Assembly (NCBI GenBank): GCA_036397095.1
Contig: DASWJQ010000099.1
Coordinates: 27,293-91,292, forward strand
Origin: DASWJQ01 sp036397095
GTDB taxonomy: Bacteria; Chloroflexota; Anaerolineae; Anaerolineales; E44-bin32
DNA length: 64,000 nt
Direction of reading: 5' to 3'
Shown: positions 1 through 8,874 of the stretch, in pieces
Layout: the number at the start of each line of letters is the position of its first letter
Numbering within the stretch: position 1 is the stretch's first letter
Translations under genes and position numbers: made by a program
Notes under the pieces: model-generated
Databases searched by the model: none
Told to the model about the DNA's origin: nothing
Seen by the model: only the letters and a program-made list of their open reading frames with translations

Positions 1-758
1 GGGCATTCCTGGCGTCGGTTGATGCCTGTGTATTCAACACGCGGGCGACGCAGGACTCGGTCGAGCGCCTGCTGGGCCGCCCGATGACCGGCGTGGTCGC
101 CAGCCCGGCCGGTGACCACCTGGCCGGCTTTGGCCGGCCCGCGCCACCGGCATCTGCCAACCGAGGTGGGCCACTGCGCCTGCTCTTCGTCGGCAACTTG
201 ATTCCCCGCAAAGGGCTCGACACCCTGCTGACCGCCCTTGAGAGTCTCCCACCTGGCAGTTGGCAGCTGGATGTTGTCGGCCGCACCGATCTGGATACCG
301 GCTACAGCGCCCGCCTGCTTCGGCAATTGAGCTCTCCTGGCTGGCGAGAAGCGGTCAGGTTGTGGGGACCGTTGATGGATGTGGCCCTTGCCGATCGCTA
401 CCGGCAGGCAAATCTGCTGGTGGTGCCGTCAGAGTACGAAGGCTTCGGCATCGTCTACCTGGAGGCTATGGGCCATGGCCTTCCGGTCATTGCCAGCCGG
501 GCGGGCGGCGCCTCCGAACTTGTCGAGCATGGCGTGCATGGGTTCCTGGTGCCACCCCGCGATCCAGCCGCCATTCGCCAACATCTGCAAACCTATCTGG
601 CGCAGCCGAGTCTGATCAACCGGCAGGGAGCTGCTGCACTCGATCGCGCCCGCAGCCACCCGACCTGGTCGCGCTCGGTGGCCCTGGTCGAGGGCCTGTT
701 GCAGCGGCTGGCGGCGGACCCCGTCGGCGCGATCTCATCGCCGCTCATGGATTTCTGA
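1..758 (+). CDS. Glycosyltransferase family 4 (group 1), C-terminal part
   Basis: The reading frame is open from base 3 and the start lies outside the window, so only the C-terminal ~250 residues are visible. It carries the GT-B C-terminal Rossmann half: a strand with LLFVGNLIPRKGLDTLL opens the nucleotide-sugar site, and EYEGFGIVYLEAMGHGLPVI is the E-x7-E region that binds the donor sugar-nucleotide in retaining GT4 enzymes. It probably transfers a sugar to a lipid or polysaccharide acceptor at the cytoplasmic face of the membrane. Acceptor and sugar cannot be read from the sequence. The next genes on the same strand are a small membrane protein and a methyltransferase. Confidence 0.88.
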   Translation, partial: AFLASVDACVFNTRATQDSVERLLGRPMTGVVASPAGDHLAGFGRPAPPASANRGGPLRLLFVGNLIPRKGLDTLLTALESLPPGSWQLDVVGRTDLDTGYSARLLRQLSSPGWREAVRLWGPLMDVALADRYRQANLLVVPSEYEGFGIVYLEAMGHGLPVIASRAGGASELVEHGVHGFLVPPRDPAAIRQHLQTYLAQPSLINRQGAAALDRARSHPTWSRSVALVEGLLQRLAADPVGAISSPLMDF

Positions 759-785
759 GTCGTTTTGGAGAAGGAGTAGAGCAAG

Positions 786-1178
786 ATGCGATCTACCCTG
801 CGCACCGTGATCATCATCACCACCTTGATCACCGCCCTCGTTCACCTGGCCGTGCTCAATTACCTGATATACACCAGCGAAGGCCACCTGGACTTGCTGT
901 TTAGCTTGAACGGTCTGGGCTACCTGACCCTGCTCGGTATGTTCGTTGCCGCCCCGGCCTTCATCGAGGAGCAATGGGATTTCTTCCACTTCATGTACAT
1001 GGGTTTCGCCGCAGTCACCATCGCGGCCTTCTTTGTTCTGGGTGGGACCGGGTTCGGCGGGACCGAAGTCGACCCGCTGGGCTACTTCACCAAAGCGGTG
1101 GAACTGATCCTGATCATCGCTTTATGGCAGCACCGCAAGTTTGACCCCGGCTTGCGCCAAACCGCTGGTCCGATGTAG
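786..1178 (+). CDS. Small membrane protein of unknown function, four predicted TM helices
   Basis: 130 residues with hydrophobic segments near residues 7-29, 43-60, 69-86 and 100-113, so about four membrane helices, and a short polar tail. A purine-rich stretch (GGAGAAGGAG, about 770) precedes the ATG and supports this start. The stop is TAG. It lies 27 bases after the glycosyltransferase and 47 bases before the methyltransferase, so the three may be cotranscribed. I do not recognise the family. No catalytic motif is visible. Confidence 0.65.
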   Translation: MRSTLRTVIIITTLITALVHLAVLNYLIYTSEGHLDLLFSLNGLGYLTLLGMFVAAPAFIEEQWDFFHFMYMGFAAVTIAAFFVLGGTGFGGTEVDPLGYFTKAVELILIIALWQHRKFDPGLRQTAGPM

Positions 1179-1225
1179 ACGACAGGGCGGGCGCGCCTCC
1201 CACAGGGCGCGCCCGCCATCCACCC

Positions 1226-2140
1226 ATGTTCGGCCCGGAAACGCTGCAGCGCGATATCGCGTACTTGGCCGCCAAACGGTCGATCGACGACCTGGCGCTC
1301 AACCACCATGTGTGGCAGACCCTTTGGAGTCAGCCGCTGCCCGAGTCTCCCCGGATTCTCGAGGCCGGCGCCGGCATCGGCACCATGCTGGAGCGCTTGC
1401 TTGAGCAAGATCGCCTGCGCACGGGTCATTACCTGGCCATCGATCAACAGCCAGCCTTCCTGGCAGAGGCCAGGGCCCGTCACCTGCGCTGGGGTGAGCA
1501 GCATGGGCTGTCCACCGAATTCGACCTGCAACGCCTGCATTTGCGCAGCGAGCAGGTCGACCTGGAGATCACCTACCTACAGACCGACCTCGCCGAGCTT
1601 TCCGCCGCCGTACCGGCAGGCTCAATCGATCTACTGTTGGGCCACGCTTTGCTCGACCTGGTCGACCTGGCCAGCAGTCTGCCCGGGCTGCTGGGCTGCC
1701 TGACACCCGCCGGACTCTTCCATTTCAGCCTGAACTTTGACGGCGTGACCAGCTTCCAGCCGGAGGTCGATCCGGAACTCGATCGCCGGATCGCTGAGCT
1801 CTACCACACGTCAATGGATGAACGGCGGGTAGGGGGCCTGGCTTCAGGCGATAGCCGGACCGGGCGCCGCCTGCTGGGTTGGTTGGTCGACAACGATCAG
1901 GAGCTCCTGGCGGCCGGCGGCTCGGATTGGGTCGTTCACCCGCGTGATCATGCCTTTGCGTCTGATGAACGCATACTGCTCGAGACCATCTTGATGACGA
2001 TCGAGCGCCAGCTGCAGGGCCATCCTGCGCTCGACGCGACGGCCTTCTCGACCTGGCTCGCGACGCGCCGGACTCAACTGGCCGAAGGCCGCCTCGTGTT
2101 CCTGACCCACCAGCTCGATGTCGTCGGCCGGCGGCGCTAA
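1226..2140 (+). CDS. SAM-dependent methyltransferase (class I)
   Basis: 304 residues. Motif I is seen as ILEAGAGIGTML near residue 48, typical of the SAM-binding loop of class I methyltransferases, followed by an acidic residue in YLAIDQQ (motif II). A DLLLGHALLDLVDL stretch fits motif IV/V. The substrate is unknown. The C-terminal ~110 residues, after FHFSLNFDG, form an extra helical region. The gene ends tail-to-tail with the downstream minus-strand gene, sharing four bases at the stop codons. Confidence 0.8.
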   Translation: MFGPETLQRDIAYLAAKRSIDDLALNHHVWQTLWSQPLPESPRILEAGAGIGTMLERLLEQDRLRTGHYLAIDQQPAFLAEARARHLRWGEQHGLSTEFDLQRLHLRSEQVDLEITYLQTDLAELSAAVPAGSIDLLLGHALLDLVDLASSLPGLLGCLTPAGLFHFSLNFDGVTSFQPEVDPELDRRIAELYHTSMDERRVGGLASGDSRTGRRLLGWLVDNDQELLAAGGSDWVVHPRDHAFASDERILLETILMTIERQLQGHPALDATAFSTWLATRRTQLAEGRLVFLTHQLDVVGRRR

Positions 2141-3243
2141 TGTCGCTCGAGCAACAGCGCGCCTGCAACCAACCCGCTCCCCCCAAACAACAAATCACGG
2201 CCGCGAATCACAAGGGCCAGTGCCAGACCGGCCTCGGCTGGAAAGCCTAACTGGCCAAGCGCCAGCACCTGGCTCGCCTCCAAGGTTCCGAGGCCAGCTG
2301 GCAACGGAAGCAGGATCGCCACGCGGGCAGCCGTCAGCACGGCGACCGCCTCCAGTGGATCGAGCGAAAACCCTAGGAAGCCGGCCATCAACCAGTATTC
2401 GAAGACCAACAGGACCCAGGTGGTCAGGGAGGCTAACAGTGCTCCAACCAGCCAGCCGGGCCGTCGGGCGAAAACGGAGCCGGCCGAGCTCTCCACCTCG
2501 GCCAACCACGCCTGCCACTTCTCCCAGCCAGGCAAGGCTTGAGCCCGCCGGGGCAACCAGCCCAGCAGCCAGCGCAATGGCTGGCCCCCGCGCGCGGCCG
2601 CCAGTAGGTAGGCCAGCGGCAGGCACACCAGGCCGCCCGCCACCAGAATCATCCCGGCGACAAGCGGCGTTTCGAGCAGGCCCAGCTGGGCCACAACCAG
2701 CAGACCGAACAACAGGAAGCTGAAATTTACGACCAGTTCGAGTGCCTTGTCCAGCGCGACGGAAGCCGCTCCTTGCGAGGCCGGCAGGTCATGCCGCTGA
2801 CGCAGTAACTGGACCAACAGCGGCTCACCACCAAACTGGGGTCCTGGCGTGAAGTAGCTGACGGCAAACCCGGCCAGGCGGTAGAGCGACAGCCAGCCGT
2901 AGACCACAACTACCTGTTGCGCCCGCAGTACCAGCCACCAGCGGCTGCTGAGGGCCAGCAGCACCCCAGCGTTGACCACCAGAATCAGGCCCATTTCCAC
3001 GGGATGCAGCCCGGACAACAGCGCCGCCAGGTTCGCCCAATCGACGCCCCGCAGGGCGAGCGCCAGCAGCACGACAACCAGCAACCACAAGATGGCGCGC
3101 AGCCAAGGTCGTTGGGGGCGGCCCGCAGAATCAACTTGGTGCGGCGAGGAGGCCCCCGACCCGCCCGTCATGAGCAACTCGACCCGGCCCCGATGGCCCT
3201 GTGGACCGGGCGGCAGCCTGTCAGGTTGACCGGGGTTGGCCAT
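2137..3243 (-). CDS. Flippase-like integral membrane protein (UPF0104 / LPG synthase TM domain)
   Basis: 368 residues with about eight hydrophobic helices. The motif FTPGPQFGGEPLLVQLL followed by ASVALDKALELVV is characteristic of the lysylphosphatidylglycerol-synthase transmembrane family (PF03706), whose members are thought to move lipids or lipid-linked molecules across the membrane. I chose the ATG at 3243 because AGGTGAG lies just upstream; the longer open frame to 3312 runs deep into the preceding gene. It overlaps that gene (CDP-alcohol phosphatidyltransferase) by 23 bases, which implies translational coupling and a joint role in membrane lipid synthesis. Substrate unknown. Confidence 0.8.
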   Translation of the reverse strand: MANPGQPDRLPPGPQGHRGRVELLMTGGSGASSPHQVDSAGRPQRPWLRAILWLLVVVLLALALRGVDWANLAALLSGLHPVEMGLILVVNAGVLLALSSRWWLVLRAQQVVVVYGWLSLYRLAGFAVSYFTPGPQFGGEPLLVQLLRQRHDLPASQGAASVALDKALELVVNFSFLLFGLLVVAQLGLLETPLVAGMILVAGGLVCLPLAYLLAAARGGQPLRWLLGWLPRRAQALPGWEKWQAWLAEVESSAGSVFARRPGWLVGALLASLTTWVLLVFEYWLMAGFLGFSLDPLEAVAVLTAARVAILLPLPAGLGTLEASQVLALGQLGFPAEAGLALALVIRGRDLLFGGSGLVAGALLLERH

Positions 3244-4456
3244 GCTCACCTGCACGATTGGCAAACAACTTCTCGCTGGGACTCCAGATGGAGTAGCGTC
3301 CGCTGCCGGCAATCAAGATACCGAGCGTAGCCGTCAGGCCAATCGTGCGCCAGGGATCGAGGCCGACGGCGGCAATGGTCAGGCCCAGCGGGAAGAGCAT
3401 GACAAAGGCGGCAAAGCGGGCGGCGTAGCCCAGCAGCATAGCGGTGCCTGTCAGCACAACCAGCCCGCCAAAGAAAGTGGAGACAGCCGGCGCCGGTACA
3501 AGGCCCAAGGACCCAAGTCCCCTCACCAGTTCGGGCGAGCCCGCCAGGTAGCGCGGCGCCTGGGCAAGCGCAAAACCGGCGATCGCCAGGCGCAAGATCA
3601 CCGGCATCAATCGCAGGACGATCTTGCGCAATCGGGAGCGCCAGCGCAGGTACGCCGCCGATCTGGGATCGAGGCTGTCGCTCACCACCAGCGCATCCCT
3701 GACGAAGCCAGCCATGAAAGGCGTGAAGAAGATCCAACCGGCCAGGGCGAGCTCGGGCCGGTCGAAGATCGGCCACAGCGTCACCGAAATGAACCCCATC
3801 GTCAGGCCCGCCAGCGGACGGCGGAGGCCGCTAGGTGACAACGGTTGCACCCGCAGACCAGCCCGCTGCCGGATCCAGATCAGGACGGCAAAGGCATAGC
3901 GGGCCAGCCCGACCGTCAGGAAGATCGCCGGCAGCCGGCCATAGCCTATCGCCAAGTTGACGGCAGCGAAGACGCCGAGGGCGTCCAACTCAAGGTCGAG
4001 TGCTTCCCCCAGCGCCGATTGCTGGCGGCTCTTCCGGGCCAGGTAGCCATCGAAATAATCGAATACATCGGCCAGGGTATACCAGGCCATAGGAAGCCAG
4101 GCGGCCAGGCCATCAGCAGGGGGTGCCAACAGGCAGCCTGCCAGCGCCGCAATCAGCCAGCCCCGGGCCAACGTCAGCAGGTTGCCCGGCCCCAGCCGCT
4201 CGGCAACCGGGCCGCCTGGGTCCGGGCGGTGCAGGCGCAGATTCCTTCCTGTGAACCACCACAGGTAGAGCCAAACCGAGCCGGCCAGCCAGGGCCAGTG
4301 GGCAGGAACCGCCGCAGCCGGCCCCCACCATCGGTGCGCGGCGGCCAGCAACGCCAGGCCGGCTACCCCCAGCGACAGCCATTGCCGGCGCAGCCCAGCC
4401 GGCGCAGCCTGATCGACCTCGGTTTGCCCGCGTTGAGCAGGCAGATGTTGTGTCAT
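3221..4456 (-). CDS. CDP-alcohol phosphatidyltransferase fused to a DoxX-like membrane domain
   Basis: 411 residues. The N-terminal ~250 residues contain the full CDP-alcohol phosphotransferase signature D-x2-D-G-x2-A-R-x8-G-x3-D-x3-D, seen as DYFDGYLARK then GEALDLELD, so the four catalytic and metal-binding aspartates are present. The enzyme would condense a CDP-lipid with an alcohol acceptor in the membrane. After about residue 270 a second four-helix domain follows (FFGGLVVLTGTAMLLGYAAR, GLDPWRTIG), resembling DoxX/DoxD-like proteins. The fusion is unusual. It is followed by a flippase-like gene with overlap. The head-group alcohol is not predictable. Confidence 0.82.
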   Translation of the reverse strand: MTQHLPAQRGQTEVDQAAPAGLRRQWLSLGVAGLALLAAAHRWWGPAAAVPAHWPWLAGSVWLYLWWFTGRNLRLHRPDPGGPVAERLGPGNLLTLARGWLIAALAGCLLAPPADGLAAWLPMAWYTLADVFDYFDGYLARKSRQQSALGEALDLELDALGVFAAVNLAIGYGRLPAIFLTVGLARYAFAVLIWIRQRAGLRVQPLSPSGLRRPLAGLTMGFISVTLWPIFDRPELALAGWIFFTPFMAGFVRDALVVSDSLDPRSAAYLRWRSRLRKIVLRLMPVILRLAIAGFALAQAPRYLAGSPELVRGLGSLGLVPAPAVSTFFGGLVVLTGTAMLLGYAARFAAFVMLFPLGLTIAAVGLDPWRTIGLTATLGILIAGSGRYSIWSPSEKLFANRAGEHGQPRST

Positions 4457-4618
4457 CCCTGGAGAACTCGTTGCTTGCGATTGGGCTCAGGCCGCCTCAT
4501 CGGGCCGATGGATCCAGTCCGAGCGCCCCGGCAGTGGGGCCAGGCGGGACAAGTGCCAAACGGGGCACACTGCTCGGCGTACCCTATTTGGCAGAGTGTG
4601 GAGCTCTTGAATTCCGGG

Positions 4619-5743
4619 CTAGAACTGGAAGGCACCGTCTTTGTAGAACAGCGAGCCGTCCACCAGGATTTCCGAATCCTGCTGCAAATCGCAGATCATG
4701 TCCCAGTGGATCGCGCTCTGGTTGTGGTTGCCGGTCTCAGGGTAACCGGCGCCGACCGCCATATGGAAACTTCCACCAATCTTCTCGTCGAACAGGATGT
4801 TGCCGGTAAAGCGATCTATGCCAAAGTTGGTGCCAATGGCGAATTCGCCCAGGTAACGTGAGCCGGCATCCGTGTCCAGGATCGTGGTCAACAGCTCCTG
4901 CCCCTTGTCGGCTGTGGCTTCGACCACCCGGCCCTCCTTGAAACCAAGCCGGATTCCGGAGACCACCTGGCCCTGGTAGACCGCCGGGTAGGTGAAGCGC
5001 ACCCAACCATCGGCCGAATCCTCGACCGGCCCGGTGTAGATTTCACCGTCGGGCATATTGTGGTCACCAGAAGCATTTAGGAAGACTCGGTCCTTGACCG
5101 ACAGCTTGAGCTCACAATTCGGGCCGCGGACCTCGACCTGATTGGAGCCCTGGATGACGTCGATGGCCTTCTGCTGCTCTTTCTTGACCCCCTGCCAATA
5201 GACAACCGGGTCGTCTTCCTCCTGGACATGGTTGGCCTGGTAGACGAACTTCTCATACCCCTCCAGGCTCATGTCGGCCTGTTGGGCATACGCTTGGGTT
5301 GGGAACAGCGTGGTCACCCAGCGCAGCTCACCACGCTGGCCGCGGTCGAACTGAGTCGCCAATACCGACTTAAGCGCTCCGCGCCGCTTGCGGATACGTT
5401 CGGCGGGCATGGCGGCCAGCAGCTTGGTATTGGATGCGGAGTGAATCCGGATCCGGCCTTCAAAGGTCTCATACGCCAGATCCATGAAGGGGGCTGGTTG
5501 CTCCAGCTGCTCCTGGTTGGCGTAGGTCATGAAGGTGGCGTCCATCCCTGACATCATGTCCAGGCCTTCAAAGCTGACCAGCAGATGGGGGTGACCGCCG
5601 GCCTTGAGCACGTGTTCAACCAAGGACCGCACCAGGGGCTCGGCGGCCACCTCGGCCTCGATAATGACGCGGTCTCCGGGGCGCACGCCCACGCTATAGC
5701 CAGTCAGCAAGCGGGCCATGCGGTCGATGCGGGGGTCGGTCAT
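4619..5743 (-). CDS. Aminopeptidase, M29 family (thermophilic-type metalloexopeptidase)
   Basis: 374 residues, slightly shorter than the ~410 of Thermus and Staphylococcus M29 enzymes. The N-terminus (LLTGYSVGVRPGDRVIIEAE) and the C-terminal metal-binding stretches (LGEFAIGTNFGI, GGSFHMAVGAGYPET, SAIHWDMICDL) match the family; the Glu, His and His-x-Asp of these blocks are the usual cocatalytic metal ligands. It would remove N-terminal residues from peptides in the cytoplasm. It is monocistronic as far as seen, with 160 bases to the next gene downstream. No signal peptide. Confidence 0.88.
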   Translation of the reverse strand: MTDPRIDRMARLLTGYSVGVRPGDRVIIEAEVAAEPLVRSLVEHVLKAGGHPHLLVSFEGLDMMSGMDATFMTYANQEQLEQPAPFMDLAYETFEGRIRIHSASNTKLLAAMPAERIRKRRGALKSVLATQFDRGQRGELRWVTTLFPTQAYAQQADMSLEGYEKFVYQANHVQEEDDPVVYWQGVKKEQQKAIDVIQGSNQVEVRGPNCELKLSVKDRVFLNASGDHNMPDGEIYTGPVEDSADGWVRFTYPAVYQGQVVSGIRLGFKEGRVVEATADKGQELLTTILDTDAGSRYLGEFAIGTNFGIDRFTGNILFDEKIGGSFHMAVGAGYPETGNHNQSAIHWDMICDLQQDSEILVDGSLFYKDGAFQF

Positions 5744-5842
5744 GCAGCCTCCATCCTACAAGGGGCAACCGCGGCTTCGGGCGGTCGCACAGGGGAACCG
5801 GCGGCGCGCCCCCGAATTTCACCGCCGGGCGCCATCAGCCCG

Positions 5843-6265
5843 TCAGGCTTTGATGGCGTAGGCGTCGATATCGCGAACTGGATCGTCCGGGTGCGTCGAA
5901 TTCCACATTTGGGCCAACCGCTTCAAGCTGGCGCCGATGTTTTCGTGGCGGTCGATGCCGGCCCGGTAGGCATCCGTTGCACTCAGGCGTTCAACCAGGG
6001 CCGGATCGGTCTCCAGAGCAGCGCGAATCGTACCGTCAAGGTCAATGGCCGGCTTGATGCGACCGACGCCGGGAATCACCACTGGCCGTCCGCGCACCAG
6101 GTGCCAGAAGAGCAACTCGGGCAGGGCCTCGAGCGTCTTACGGATGGTCGCTCCGTCGAGATCGGTTTGCTCCACCAGGTATTCGACCGCCTCGTCGGCT
6201 GGCAACTCGTCTTCCAACTCCAAAACTGGACGGTACCGCTGTATCACGTCGTGCACACTGGCCAT
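5843..6265 (-). CDS. Small helical protein with a possible HU-like core
   Basis: 140 residues. The start at 6265 is chosen because GGGAGGTAAAGGC sits directly before this ATG; an ATG 15 bases upstream overlaps that ribosome-binding site. The middle of the protein (ATIRKTLEALPELLFWHLVRGRPVVIPGVGRIKPAID) resembles the helix-turn-beta arm pattern of HU-like DNA-binding proteins, where 'GRPVxIPGxGxI' forms the beta strands. The C-terminal 60 residues are not recognised. Role unknown; a nucleoid-associated function is only a guess. Confidence 0.55.
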   Translation of the reverse strand: MASVHDVIQRYRPVLELEDELPADEAVEYLVEQTDLDGATIRKTLEALPELLFWHLVRGRPVVIPGVGRIKPAIDLDGTIRAALETDPALVERLSATDAYRAGIDRHENIGASLKRLAQMWNSTHPDDPVRDIDAYAIKA

Positions 6266-6341
6266 GCCTTTACCTCCCATAAGTTCGGAATGTCCATTCG
6301 CAGAACAGCGCGAATCATATCACCGGTTGCCGATGGTGCCG

Positions 6342-7712
6342 TCAGGCCCGTGGTTCCTGCCCAGCCTCGACCATGCGGCGGGCTGCCCGGCGGCCGATCT
6401 CGACGGCGAAATTCGTGCCTCGGTCCCAGGGATAGACCTGGCTCATGCTGGCCAACCACAAGCCTTCGATCGGCGTGGCCAACGGCGGAATACTCTCCGA
6501 ATGATTGACCGGCGGCACCGGCTGGGCATAGGGTGTTCGGAATAGCCAGGAATCGCGCACCCAACCCGGTTCGAAGGCGCTATTGAAACGCGGCAGCGCC
6601 TCGAAAAACCTGGCCTCCAACTCCGGCTGGGTCAACGAGAAGTACTCGTGGTCGGGATCCAGGTAGTCCCCGCAGTACACAATGTGATCACCGCCGAAGA
6701 ACTCGGGCGACAGGTAGTTCGTGTGTTCGACCAGGGCCAAAAACGGGAACCCGGCTTGCTTGGGCAAGTTATGCCAGTAGATCCCCTGCTCAGACAGGCG
6801 CTGGCGCAACGCCAGGATCAACACCACCGCCCCCATCGATTTGAGCGACAGCAGCCGCTCCAAATAGCTGGCTGGCAGGCTGGGCGCCATGCGCGCCAAC
6901 AAGGCAGGCGAGGTTGTCACCAAACACTGGTCGGCCTGCAGCGGGCCGGACTCTGCCTGAATCATGAGTCCGCCGTCGTTGCGCTCAATACGCTGGACAG
7001 GCGTCCGGTAGCGCAGGTCCACTCCCATCGAAAGCAATCGCTCCGCCAGGTCATCGGCAAAGGCCTGGAACCCACCTTCGTATGTGCCAAGCCGGGGCGT
7101 ACGCGCCTTGACCCGCGCCCAGAACCAGGCCATGTTGACCTGTTCGTAGTGCGGGCCAAACTTGCCTTCAAGCAGCGGTTTCCACATGACCTCATAGGCC
7201 TTGTCCCCCATCTTGGCCCGCAGCCAGCGATCGGCCGTGTGCTGCTCCAGCGGCTGCCAGTTGCGGGTCAGCGTCAAGTAGAAGCCGACCAGTCCAGACC
7301 GCAGCCGCGCCGTCAGGGGCAGGCCAGGGAACGTCAAGACCCTGGCGGCCCGGGCCAGCATGCCGGCGGCGGGCAGGCGGTTGACCCATTTGCCGAGCGG
7401 CAACAGACTCGCAAGCGGTGCGTCCATTGGGTAGAACTTGCCCTGGTGGTAGACGGCCGTCGTGGGCCAGGGGAAAAAGACTCGATCAGACCAACCGAGT
7501 TCGTCGATCAGCCCCAAGATATGACGATCGCTGGCAAACCAGTGGTGGTAGTAGCGCTCGACCGACCAGTCCCAGCGCGGCAGCTTGAATCCGGCGGCCA
7601 GCCCCCCGGGGTGATCGGCGGCCTCCAAGACGACGACGCGCTTGCCGGCGCGCACCAGGTCGTAAGCCGCCGCCAGGCCACCAATGCCGGCACCAACGAC
7701 GGCAACGGTCAT
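6342..7712 (-). CDS. FAD-dependent oxidoreductase (amine oxidase / desaturase-like fold)
   Basis: 456 residues. The N-terminal VVGAGIGGLAAAYDL is the dinucleotide-binding motif, followed by EAADHPGGLAAGF, typical of the protoporphyrinogen oxidase, phytoene desaturase and UDP-galactopyranose mutase superfamily. A C-terminal GLWLASMSQVYPWDRGTNFAVEIG matches the second FAD-binding block. The start at 7712 is set by the ATGA overlap with the preceding flippase-like gene, and an upstream extension would lie inside that gene. Coupling with a lipid flippase-like protein suggests work on a lipid or sugar-lipid. Substrate unknown. Confidence 0.82.
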   Translation of the reverse strand: MTVAVVGAGIGGLAAAYDLVRAGKRVVVLEAADHPGGLAAGFKLPRWDWSVERYYHHWFASDRHILGLIDELGWSDRVFFPWPTTAVYHQGKFYPMDAPLASLLPLGKWVNRLPAAGMLARAARVLTFPGLPLTARLRSGLVGFYLTLTRNWQPLEQHTADRWLRAKMGDKAYEVMWKPLLEGKFGPHYEQVNMAWFWARVKARTPRLGTYEGGFQAFADDLAERLLSMGVDLRYRTPVQRIERNDGGLMIQAESGPLQADQCLVTTSPALLARMAPSLPASYLERLLSLKSMGAVVLILALRQRLSEQGIYWHNLPKQAGFPFLALVEHTNYLSPEFFGGDHIVYCGDYLDPDHEYFSLTQPELEARFFEALPRFNSAFEPGWVRDSWLFRTPYAQPVPPVNHSESIPPLATPIEGLWLASMSQVYPWDRGTNFAVEIGRRAARRMVEAGQEPRA

Positions 7713-8755
7713 GCCCCGGCCTCTTGCGCTATTTCGTGCTGGACGCGATCCCAACTCAGACTTTGGCGGGCCATGTAATACGCCCCCAGCAATGTGATGG
7801 GCAGCCAGAGGGCAGCATGCAGAACCAGGGTGTATCCGGCGGCCAACGGCCCAGCAACGCCGTAGGCCTCGAGCACGGCAATCCCAGGCGCGTCAAAGGT
7901 GCCAACATAGCCCGGCGCCGACGGGATAGTTGTCGCCAGATTCACAATTCCGTTCATCAGCATTAGGGCAAAGAATGACACATCGAAGGGGAACGCCTGC
8001 ATCACAAGCCAGTATTTGCCGGTCTCCAGCAGCCAGATAACGGTCGAGGTTGCCAACACCATGGCCACATCAGCCGGGGACCGCAGGGAAGACAGGCCAT
8101 CGACAAAGCGTTCGATCAGACCCATGGCATTCGATCGGAGAGAAATCGGCAGCAGCCGTTCAAGCAGCCAGGATGCGACCCGCAGCACAGGCTGGGGGAA
8201 AATCGCCATCAGCAAGAACACGAGTACGGCGGCGCCAAAGGCTGCCGTCCCCCACAGCGCGACCGTCTGGATGCCGCCGGCAAAGGTGGTACCGGCGGTC
8301 ACCCGCGCCAGCTCCGGCAGGTTCACGAAGACGAAGGCCAGCATGACTACCCCGTCGAAGGCTCGTTCAACCACAATGGTGGCCAGCGAGGCCGAGATCG
8401 GGATTTGCCGCTGGCGCCGCAGCACGTAGGCGCGCAACAATTCGCCCGCCCGCGCCGGGTAGATGTTATTGCCCATGTAGCCAATGGCGACAATCGGGAA
8501 CATCTCGCTAGTGGGGACGGCCTGCAGGGGGCGCAGCAAATAGTGCCAGCGCCAGGCTCGGGCCCAGACGGCCAACATATATGCCCCCACGCCCGGGATC
8601 AGCCAGACGTAGTTAGCGCCCTTGACTGCCCGCCAGACCTCCCCCAGTTGAAGACCGCGCAGCGCCAGCCAAAGGAACAGGGCGCTGATGACCACGCCTA
8701 GCCAGAACTGCCAGCGTTTCAATCGGCCTCCAAACGAAAGGCGGGGCCGCTTCAC
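7709..8755 (-). CDS. Second flippase-like membrane protein (UPF0104 / LPG synthase TM domain)
   Basis: 348 residues, about eight membrane helices. Conserved family features are GYMGNNIYPARAGELLRAYVL, then TIVVERAFDGVVML and LATTIPSAPGYVGTFDAPGIAVL, all typical of PF03706. It is a diverged paralog of the protein at 2137-3243. The start codon is GTG at 8755 and a TGGTAGAAT extended -10 lies just upstream (8768-8773), so this is probably the first gene of a two-gene operon with the FAD oxidoreductase. Lipid or glycolipid translocation is the likely role. Confidence 0.82.
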   Translation of the reverse strand: MKRPRLSFGGRLKRWQFWLGVVISALFLWLALRGLQLGEVWRAVKGANYVWLIPGVGAYMLAVWARAWRWHYLLRPLQAVPTSEMFPIVAIGYMGNNIYPARAGELLRAYVLRRQRQIPISASLATIVVERAFDGVVMLAFVFVNLPELARVTAGTTFAGGIQTVALWGTAAFGAAVLVFLLMAIFPQPVLRVASWLLERLLPISLRSNAMGLIERFVDGLSSLRSPADVAMVLATSTVIWLLETGKYWLVMQAFPFDVSFFALMLMNGIVNLATTIPSAPGYVGTFDAPGIAVLEAYGVAGPLAAGYTLVLHAALWLPITLLGAYYMARQSLSWDRVQHEIAQEAGA

Positions 8756-8767
8756 CCCGCCGGTTGG

Positions 8768-8776
8768 ATTCTACCA
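8768..8776 (-). promoter_or_regulatory. Extended -10 promoter element upstream of the flippase-like gene
   Basis: On the minus strand TGGTAGAAT (TG-n plus TAGAAT) lies 13 bases before the GTG start. No convincing -35 was found at 16-18 bases, so it is scored as an extended -10 only. The leader would be very short. Confidence 0.4.
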
Positions 8777-8804
8777 TGTGCATTTGACAGCCTAGGCGAC
8801 AGCA

Positions 8805-8831
8805 AGCGCCGCCGGCAATGCCGGCGGCGCT
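8805..8831. terminator. Perfect 12-bp hairpin downstream of the SWIM gene
   Basis: AGCGCCGCCGGC, loop AAT, GCCGGCGGCGCT. It lies 44 bases after the stop of the minus-strand SWIM gene and before the flippase-like promoter. There is no real T tract on either strand, so it may end transcription weakly or stabilise the 3' end of the mRNA. Confidence 0.5.
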
Positions 8832-8874
8832 GCTTCCACCCTCGCGCAACCGAGGGTTCTTAAGCCGAATGGTG

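Noticed and set aside
3845..4861. 338-codon open frame on the plus strand
   Set aside because: Antisense to the CDP-alcohol phosphatidyltransferase and M29 genes; no motif.
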